Positions 7,357 through 11,355 of a stretch of DNA of 11,355 bases are shown one piece after another. The first letter of the stretch is position 1. Every line of letters begins with the position of its first letter. Below the pieces are notes generated by a model. That model made no database searches, was not told the DNA's origin, and saw nothing but the letters and a program-made list of their open reading frames with translations. Made by a program: the position numbers and the translations under genes. Location of the stretch: assembly GCA_002383105.1 (NCBI GenBank), contig DFXC01000160.1:1-11355 (forward strand), written 5' to 3'. This stretch comes from Hyphomicrobiaceae bacterium UBA4118. GTDB lineage: Bacteria > Pseudomonadota > Alphaproteobacteria > Rhizobiales > Methyloligellaceae.

Positions 7357-9015
7357 TCAGTTGCCTGCGCCGAGGGTAGTCTCGTCCCCCGAAGGGGTGC
7401 CGGCATCGGGAGCCGTGCCGCCTTCGCCCTCGCCGTCCTCAGGCTCCGGAGCAAGTGCGGATTCCTCGATCCACCCCACCTTGACGCGGGAAGCGAGGAT
7501 CAGATCCTCGGCCTGCTGCCGGCTCAGGCTGAAGCCGTCTAGCATGCCCTCATGGTGGATCGTGTCCTTGTCCTTGCGCTCGTTCCAGCCGACGAGGTCG
7601 TCGGTGGCGCAGTCGGCGAGGTCCTCGACGGTCTTGACGCCCTTGTCGCCGAGGGTGACCAGCATCGCCGTGGTGAGCCCGGGGACCTCGGCAAGCTCGT
7701 CGGCGACGCCGAGCGCCCGGCGCTTGGCGTCAAGCTCGGCCTCGATCTTCTCCAGATGCTCGCGCGCGCGCGTTTGAATCTCGGCGGCGGTGTTCTCGTC
7801 GAAGCCTTCGATCGAGGCGATCTCCGACGGCTCGACGAAGGCCACCTCGTCGACCGAGGAGAAGCCCTCAGAGGCGAGGAGCTGGGCGATCACCTCGTCG
7901 ACGTCGAGCGCCTCCATGAACGTCGCCGAGCGCTCGGTGAACTCGGCCTGGCGGCGCTCCGATTCTGCGGCCTCGGTCATGATATCGATGTCCCAGCCGG
8001 TGAGCTGAGACGCGAGCCTCACATTCTGTCCTTTGCGGCCGATGGCCAGCGACAGTTGCGGGTCCGGTACGACCACTTCGATGCGCTCGGCGTCCTCGTC
8101 GAGCACGACCTTTACCACTTCGGCCGGCGCCAGCGCGTTGACGATGAAGGTCGCCGCGTCGGGCGACCATTGGATGATGTCGATCTTCTCGCCTTGCAGC
8201 TCGTTGACCACCGCCTGGACGCGGCTGCCGCGCATGCCAACGCAGGCGCCGACAGGATCGATCGAGGCGTCGCGCGACACCACGGCGATCTTGGCGCGGC
8301 TGCCGGGATCGCGCGCCACCGACTTGATGGTGACGATGCCCTCGTAGACCTCGGGCACCTCCTGCGCGAACAGCTTGGCCATGAACTCCGGATGCGTGCG
8401 CGAGAGGAAGATTTGGGGCCCGCGCTGCTCGCGGCGCACGTCATAGACGAAGGCGCGGATGCGGTCGCCATAGCGGAAGTTCTCGCGCGGCAGCGTCTCG
8501 TCGCGACGCACGATGGCCTCGGCGCGGCCGAGATCGACGATGACATTGCCGTACTCGACCCGCTTCACGATGCCGTTGACGATCTCGCCGACGCGGTCCT
8601 TGTACTCGTCATATTGGCGCTCGCGCTCGGCCTCGCGCACCTTCTGCACGATCACCTGCTTTGCGTTCTGCGCCGCCACCCGGCCGAAATCGAGCGGGGG
8701 CAGGGGCTCGGCGATGAAGTCGCCGACCTGGGCCGCAGGATTGCGTCGGCGGGCCTCCTCGAGCGAGATCTGGGTCGCCTCCATGGTGACCGCCTCGACC
8801 ACTTCGAGCAGCCGGGCGAGCCTGATCTCGCCGGTCTTGGGATCGACCTCGGCCTTGATCTCGTTCTCGCTGCCATAGCGGGATTTTGCGGCCTTTTGGA
8901 TCGCGTCCTCCATGGCGGTGATGACCACCTGGCGGTCGATCGACTTCTCGCGCGCGACCGCGTCAGCGATCTGCAGGAGCTCCAGCCTGTTGGCGCTTAC
9001 GCCTGCCTGAGCCAT
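7357..9015 (-). CDS. nusA: Transcription elongation/termination factor NusA
   Basis: NusA binds RNA polymerase and nascent RNA, promotes pausing and intrinsic termination, and joins antitermination complexes. The 552-residue product has the N-terminal polymerase-binding domain (about 1-130, RLELLQIADAVAREKSID), an S1 domain (about 143-200, GEIVNGIVKRVEYGNVIVDL), KH1 with CVGMRGSRVQAVVNEL (258-273), and KH2 with AIGRKGQNVRLASQLTGWDI (324-343). The C-terminal half has helix-hairpin-helix type acidic repeats (around 366-420 and 435-505) and a low-complexity acidic tail. I chose ATG 9015 because GGAGG lies 8 nt before it; ATG 9021 leaves only 2 nt, and TTG 9030 overlaps that ribosome site. It follows rimP by 63 nt of very GC-rich spacer. 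The operon leader carries a terminator, a possible target of NusA itself. Confidence 0.97.
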   Translation of the reverse strand: MAQAGVSANRLELLQIADAVAREKSIDRQVVITAMEDAIQKAAKSRYGSENEIKAEVDPKTGEIRLARLLEVVEAVTMEATQISLEEARRRNPAAQVGDFIAEPLPPLDFGRVAAQNAKQVIVQKVREAERERQYDEYKDRVGEIVNGIVKRVEYGNVIVDLGRAEAIVRRDETLPRENFRYGDRIRAFVYDVRREQRGPQIFLSRTHPEFMAKLFAQEVPEVYEGIVTIKSVARDPGSRAKIAVVSRDASIDPVGACVGMRGSRVQAVVNELQGEKIDIIQWSPDAATFIVNALAPAEVVKVVLDEDAERIEVVVPDPQLSLAIGRKGQNVRLASQLTGWDIDIMTEAAESERRQAEFTERSATFMEALDVDEVIAQLLASEGFSSVDEVAFVEPSEIASIEGFDENTAAEIQTRAREHLEKIEAELDAKRRALGVADELAEVPGLTTAMLVTLGDKGVKTVEDLADCATDDLVGWNERKDKDTIHHEGMLDGFSLSRQQAEDLILASRVKVGWIEESALAPEPEDGEGEGGTAPDAGTPSGDETTLGAGN

Positions 9016-9078
9016 CGTCATTGCCTCCAATCGTTACGGTCTTGCGGGGCCGCGCTCGCGCGCGCTCCCGCGCTCATC

Positions 9079-9636
9079 TCAGTGTGGGGGCTTCTTGCCC
9101 GAAAGATCGGCCTTGAAGCTCTCCGTGCCGGCCACGAGCTTCGCCTCGCTGATGAGCGAGAAGGGAAGGCCGATCACCACCGGGTCGGCCTTGCCTTCGA
9201 GCTCGATTTTGAGGCGCGCCTCGTCCTTGACCACGCCCTCGATCACGCCCTTGAAGCGCTTGCGTCCGTCGACCAGCTCCTTCAGCTCTACCTTGGCTTC
9301 ATGACCCGCCCATAACGCGAAGTCGCTCGGGCGCACCAGCGGCCGGTCGATGCCGGGAGAGGACACCTCGAGACGATATTGTCCCGGGATCGGATCGTAG
9401 GTATCCAGCACCGGCGACAGCCTTCGGCTGATCAGCGCGCAATCCTCCACGGTCATTCCGCCCGTCGGCCGCTCGGCCATGATCTGCACCGTGCCTCCAT
9501 CGCGTCCCGAGACCTTGACCCGCACCAAACGGAAGCCGAGCTCCTCGAGCACGGGCTCGGCGAGGTCGGCGATCGCCCGCGCCGGTCCCGTCTCGTGGGC
9601 GAAGCGGCGATCGGCGTTGGCGGCAGGGCTCGACAT
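9079..9636 (-). CDS. rimP: Ribosome maturation factor RimP
   Basis: RimP binds free 30S subunits and helps early assembly around the S12/central pseudoknot region. The 185-residue product shows the two-domain family pattern. The N-terminal alpha/beta domain includes [40 protein letters not shown] and the signature [20 protein letters not shown] (87-106). An SH3-like C-terminal domain follows ([20 protein letters not shown], then [12 protein letters not shown]). ATG 9636 is listed; TTG 9663 would add nine residues. Neither has a clear ribosome site, and the only GAGG-like stretch is caught in a small hairpin (9654-9670), so the start is uncertain by nine codons. As first gene of the nusA-infB operon it lies about 100 nt after a likely promoter and just after an intrinsic terminator. 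Confidence 0.95.
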   Translation of the reverse strand: MSSPAANADRRFAHETGPARAIADLAEPVLEELGFRLVRVKVSGRDGGTVQIMAERPTGGMTVEDCALISRRLSPVLDTYDPIPGQYRLEVSSPGIDRPLVRPSDFALWAGHEAKVELKELVDGRKRFKGVIEGVVKDEARLKIELEGKADPVVIGLPFSLISEAKLVAGTESFKADLSGKKPPH

Positions 9637-9686
9637 CGATTGCGGCCGTGAACCCTCGGGCAAGGCGAGGAAGCGATGTGCCTAAC

Positions 9687-9715
9687 AAAAAGGAGCGGGC
9701 GGCAAGCCCACTCCT
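9687..9715 (-). terminator. Intrinsic terminator / candidate attenuator ahead of rimP
   Basis: On the transcript strand AGGAGUGGGC pairs with GCCCGCUCCU (10 bp, one G-U) around a 5-nt loop, and the RNA continues UUUUGUU. This is a textbook rho-independent terminator pointing toward rimP. It lies after the promoter at 9744-9771, so transcripts starting there would meet it after about 20 nt and end near 50 nt unless read through. It also catches read-through from trmB and the LprI-like gene. Hairpin and U-run are seen directly; the attenuator role is inferred. Confidence 0.75.
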
Positions 9716-9743
9716 GATCAAAACCAATCATGAGTTCGCCGGT

Positions 9744-9771
9744 AATATACGAGCTTTTTCCGAGGTTTCAA
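9744..9771 (-). promoter_or_regulatory. Likely sigma-70-type promoter of the rimP-nusA-infB operon
   Basis: Minus strand: -35 TTGAAA (9766-9771, five of six consensus positions), 16-nt spacer with an A-run, and -10 TATATT (9744-9749, five of six). The expected start is near 9737. It is the best promoter match I found, and it lies in a true intergenic gap with unusually AT-rich composition for this window. An 8-bp palindrome, AAGCGCTT (9770-9777), overlaps the upstream edge of the -35. Confidence 0.6.
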
Positions 9772-9789
9772 GCGCTTCGGGGACCCTCA

Positions 9790-9810
9790 AAGGGGCGAGG
9801 GCCGCCCCTT
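9790..9810 (-). terminator. Hairpin ending the metK-trmB-LprI unit
   Basis: AAGGGGCG pairs perfectly with CGCCCCTT (8 bp) around a 5-nt loop, starting 5 nt after the stop codon of the LprI-like gene. Only UU follows the stem directly, before GAGG, so termination may be partial. Flanking AGCGCT repeats could extend the structure. Confidence 0.5.
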
Positions 9811-9815
9811 AGCGC

Positions 9816-10247
9816 TTACGGCTCGCCCAGGACCTGGGCGCCGATACGGGCGAAATCGTCGATGCGCTCATAGCTCAGCGCGCACAGGCAGGACGAGTAG
9901 TTGCCGCCGATCGCCGTGCCGCCGAAGGCAAGATTGTCTTCGAGCGTGCAATTCGCGTCGCGGAAGGTGATCCAATATTTCTGCGAGCTCTTCAGATCCT
10001 CAAGATGGGTGTCGGCGGGCTGCCCCATGTCCTTGGCCGCGGCGCGGATCTTGTCCTGCAATGTTTTGTAGGCCTGGTTGAGTGCGGCATCGGCCTTGTC
10101 GGCGGCGCGGGCAAGACAGGCTTTATATTGGGGGTTGGAATGGGTCGCGTTCTCGCAGTCCTTGTAGCAGGCGGCGACAATACCGGTCCCGGCCAGTGCC
10201 ACGGCTGGCGCCAGCACGATCGTCAAAGCCAACACCACCACGCGCAT
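9816..10247 (-). CDS. Secreted LprI-like (lysozyme inhibitor LprI N-terminal type) protein
   Basis: The product is a 143-residue exported protein. MRVVVLALTIVLAPAVALAG is a standard signal peptide, cut probably after ALA. The mature part fits the LprI N-terminal family pattern: CLARAADKADAALNQAYKTL (44-63), then SSQKYWITFRDANC (87-100) and a late Cys pair (C120, C122). Six cysteines (27, 31, 44, 100, 120, 122) suggest up to three disulfides. In Mycobacterium tuberculosis a family member inhibits lysozyme; most others, including this one, are of unknown function, so inhibition is only a possibility. ATG 10247 has GGAGGGC at good spacing. It follows trmB by 14 nt, so it is probably the last gene of the metK-trmB unit, and a hairpin closes it. 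It is not a usual member of this cluster. Confidence 0.85.
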   Translation of the reverse strand: MRVVVLALTIVLAPAVALAGTGIVAACYKDCENATHSNPQYKACLARAADKADAALNQAYKTLQDKIRAAAKDMGQPADTHLEDLKSSQKYWITFRDANCTLEDNLAFGGTAIGGNYSSCLCALSYERIDDFARIGAQVLGEP

Positions 10248-10261
10248 TCCGCCCTCCGGGG

Positions 10262-10948
10262 TTAGAGCCGCCTGAAGCTGAGATAGACAGGCTTCCGCCC
10301 CTCGCTCAAGGCCTTACGCTCGTAGCGGGTCTCGGGCCAGTCGGCGCGGCGCTCCCGCCAATCGCTTACCCGCTCGGCAAGCCAGTCGAATTCGCCGTTC
10401 TGGCGCATAAGAAGGAGCACCTGCGCAGCATAGTCGCCGCTGTCGCTGGCAAATCTGAGCTCGGCGCCCGGCGCGAGCACGCGCGCGAGCTCCTTAATGG
10501 TGGCGGGGGAGATGAGCCTCCGCTTCAGCTGCCGCTTCTTCGGCCAAGGGTCGGGGAACAGAATGAAGCCGCGCGCGACCGAGCGATCGGGAAGCCAGGG
10601 AAGCGCCTCGCGCGCATCGCCATCATGGACGCGGATGTTCGTAAGCCCTTGGCTCTCGACCGCGCCAAGCAGGGTCGCGAGCCCATTGACGAAGGGCTCG
10701 CAGCCGATGAAGCCAAGGTCTTTGTGGCGCTCCGCTTGCCACAGGAGGTGCTCGCCGGAGCCGAAGCCGATCTCGAGCCAAACCTCTTTGACCGGGACGG
10801 GGAACAGGTCCTGCAAGCGGCCGGGAGCAGGCTTGCCGAAATCGAGACGGAGGCGCGGCAGCAGCTCCTCGATGAGGCGCCCCTTGCGCGCGCTCAAGGG
10901 CTTGCCCTTGCGCCTGCCATAGGACCTGAGCGGTCGTGTCTCGGTCAT
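10262..10948 (-). CDS. trmB: tRNA (guanine(46)-N7)-methyltransferase
   Basis: TrmB uses S-adenosylmethionine to methylate N7 of G46 in the variable loop of tRNA. The 228-residue product has the family layout. The N-terminus RSYGRRKGKPLSARK is followed by the SAM-binding glycine loop EIGFGSGEH (59-67). GCEPF with E84 binds the ribose, HDGDA follows near 108-112, and the signature is FPDPWPKKR (131-139). The substrate-proximal end is ETRYERKALSEGRKPVYLSF (206-225). ATG 10948 is chosen because homologous proteins begin close to it and GAGG lies 11 nt ahead; GTG 10990 would add 14 unconserved residues and would make a perfect hairpin (10971-10985) coding. It lies 63 nt after metK, which makes its methyl donor. 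Confidence 0.96.
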   Translation of the reverse strand: MTETRPLRSYGRRKGKPLSARKGRLIEELLPRLRLDFGKPAPGRLQDLFPVPVKEVWLEIGFGSGEHLLWQAERHKDLGFIGCEPFVNGLATLLGAVESQGLTNIRVHDGDAREALPWLPDRSVARGFILFPDPWPKKRQLKRRLISPATIKELARVLAPGAELRFASDSGDYAAQVLLLMRQNGEFDWLAERVSDWRERRADWPETRYERKALSEGRKPVYLSFRRL

Positions 10949-10970
10949 TGATGATCGGGCCTCATGCTTC

Positions 10971-10985
10971 GAGACGGCTCGTCTC
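10971..10985 (-). other. Perfect hairpin in the metK-trmB spacer
   Basis: GAGACG and CGTCTC form a perfect 6-bp stem with a 3-nt loop, 22 nt before the trmB ATG. No U-run follows, so it is not an intrinsic terminator. It could slow decay between metK and trmB or tune trmB translation; this is speculative. Confidence 0.3.
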
Positions 10986-11004
10986 AGCACGAGAGACCCG
11001 CTTA

Positions 11005-11019
11005 GGTCAGGTCAGGTCA
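11005..11019. repeat. Pentanucleotide tandem repeat over the metK stop codon
   Basis: Three exact head-to-tail copies of GGTCA (CTGACC phase on the coding strand) cover the last codons and TGA stop of metK. The reading is CTG ACC TGA whatever the copy number from two upward, and with one copy it becomes CTG ACC TAA, so slippage would not alter the protein. Confidence 0.7.
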
Positions 11020-11355
11020 GCTCGGCGCGGATCGGCTCGACCAGGTCCAGACGCTCCCAGGAGAAGCCGCCGTCATTGTCGGGCTGCCGTCCGAAATGAC
11101 CGTAAGACGACGTGCGCTCGTAGATCGGGCGCGAAAGGCCAAGATGCTCCCTGATGCCGCGCGGGCTGAGATCCATGACCTGCCGGAGCGCTCGTTCGAG
11201 CTTTTCCTCGGCGATCGAGCCCGTGCCATGCAGATCCACATAGAGCGACAGCGGCTGCGAGACGCCGATGGCATAGGAGACCTGCAGCGTGCAGCGGTCG
11301 GCGAGCCCTGCCGCCACCACGTTCTTGGCAAGATAGCGCGCGGCGTAGGCGGCTG
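11012..11355 (-). CDS. metK: S-adenosylmethionine synthetase, C-terminal part (partial)
   Basis: MetK joins ATP and methionine to make S-adenosylmethionine, releasing phosphate and pyrophosphate. Only the last 113 codons are inside the window; the start lies beyond 11355. Visible C-terminal family sequence includes [40 protein letters not shown] and the near-terminal [11 protein letters not shown], matching the TAAYGHFGR segment of the family; the tail is [14 protein letters not shown]. The frame is open to the edge, so the gene looks intact. trmB, a SAM-using methyltransferase, follows after 63 nt in the same direction and is probably cotranscribed. Any SAM riboswitch would lie outside this window. 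Confidence 0.95.
   Translation of the reverse strand, partial: AAYAARYLAKNVVAAGLADRCTLQVSYAIGVSQPLSLYVDLHGTGSIAEEKLERALRQVMDLSPRGIREHLGLSRPIYERTSSYGHFGRQPDNDGGFSWERLDLVEPIRAELT

Noticed and set aside
9016..9078. Alternating GC-rich stretch between rimP and nusA as a terminator
   Set aside because: It can form several weak GC pairings but has no U-run and no single clear stem.
7552..9315. 587-codon plus-strand frame opposite nusA and the end of rimP
   Set aside because: Same shadow effect; low-complexity composition, no ribosome site, and it crosses from one real gene into another.
10082..10951. 289-codon plus-strand frame opposite trmB and the LprI-like gene
   Set aside because: Spans two genuine opposite genes and their gap; no family resemblance.
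1..11355. CRISPR array, insertion sequence, tRNA or rRNA gene, phage or defence genes
   Set aside because: No spaced direct repeats, terminal inverted repeats, transposase motifs, tRNA-like T-arm sequence or defence protein signatures were seen on either strand.

Overview
The window is a GC-rich block of core genes, all read from the minus strand. It looks like an alphaproteobacterium, most probably of the Hyphomicrobiales (Rhizobiales). I base this on the gene order metK-trmB-rimP-nusA-ylxR-infB-rbfA-truB-rpsO-pnp and on protein details: an L7Ae-like tail on the YlxR protein, a NusA with an extended C-terminal half, and the alphaproteobacterial form of RbfA and TruB. No species can be named from the sequence alone. 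Nothing on the plus strand is convincing; the long plus-strand frames lie opposite infB, nusA, truB and pnp and are composition shadows.

Read in the direction of transcription (high to low coordinates), the layout is as follows. The C-terminal part of metK (SAM synthetase) enters at 11355, followed by trmB (tRNA m7G46 methyltransferase, a SAM user) and a small secreted LprI-like protein, which ends in a hairpin at 9790-9810. Next come a good sigma-70-type promoter (9744-9771) and, only about 20 nt past the expected start site, a strong intrinsic terminator (9687-9715). They lead into the large operon: rimP (30S maturation), nusA (elongation/termination factor), a YlxR-type RNA-binding protein, infB (IF-2), a GNAT acetyltransferase, rbfA (30S maturation) and truB (tRNA pseudouridine-55 synthase). 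Joints in this operon are tight; ylxR/infB and GNAT/rbfA overlap by 4 bp. After truB lie a small secreted SH3-like protein, a leader with its own possible promoter, rpsO (S15), and pnp (polynucleotide phosphorylase), which runs off the window at base 1 before its KH and S1 domains.

The genes form a translation and RNA-metabolism cluster: they mature the 30S subunit, start translation, control transcription elongation, modify tRNA and decay RNA. Three genes do not belong to the classical core and sit in its joints: the LprI-like protein (trmB/rimP), the GNAT enzyme (infB/rbfA) and the SH3-like protein (truB/rpsO).

I see no undescribed multi-gene system, mobile element, CRISPR array, tRNA or rRNA. 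The points most worth following are regulatory: the promoter plus terminator ahead of rimP-nusA, which looks like an attenuator that could give NusA feedback control; a possible S15 autoregulatory leader ahead of rpsO; and the SH3-like gene, whose only well-placed start codon appears to be ACG and whose signal peptide is rich in rare codons.
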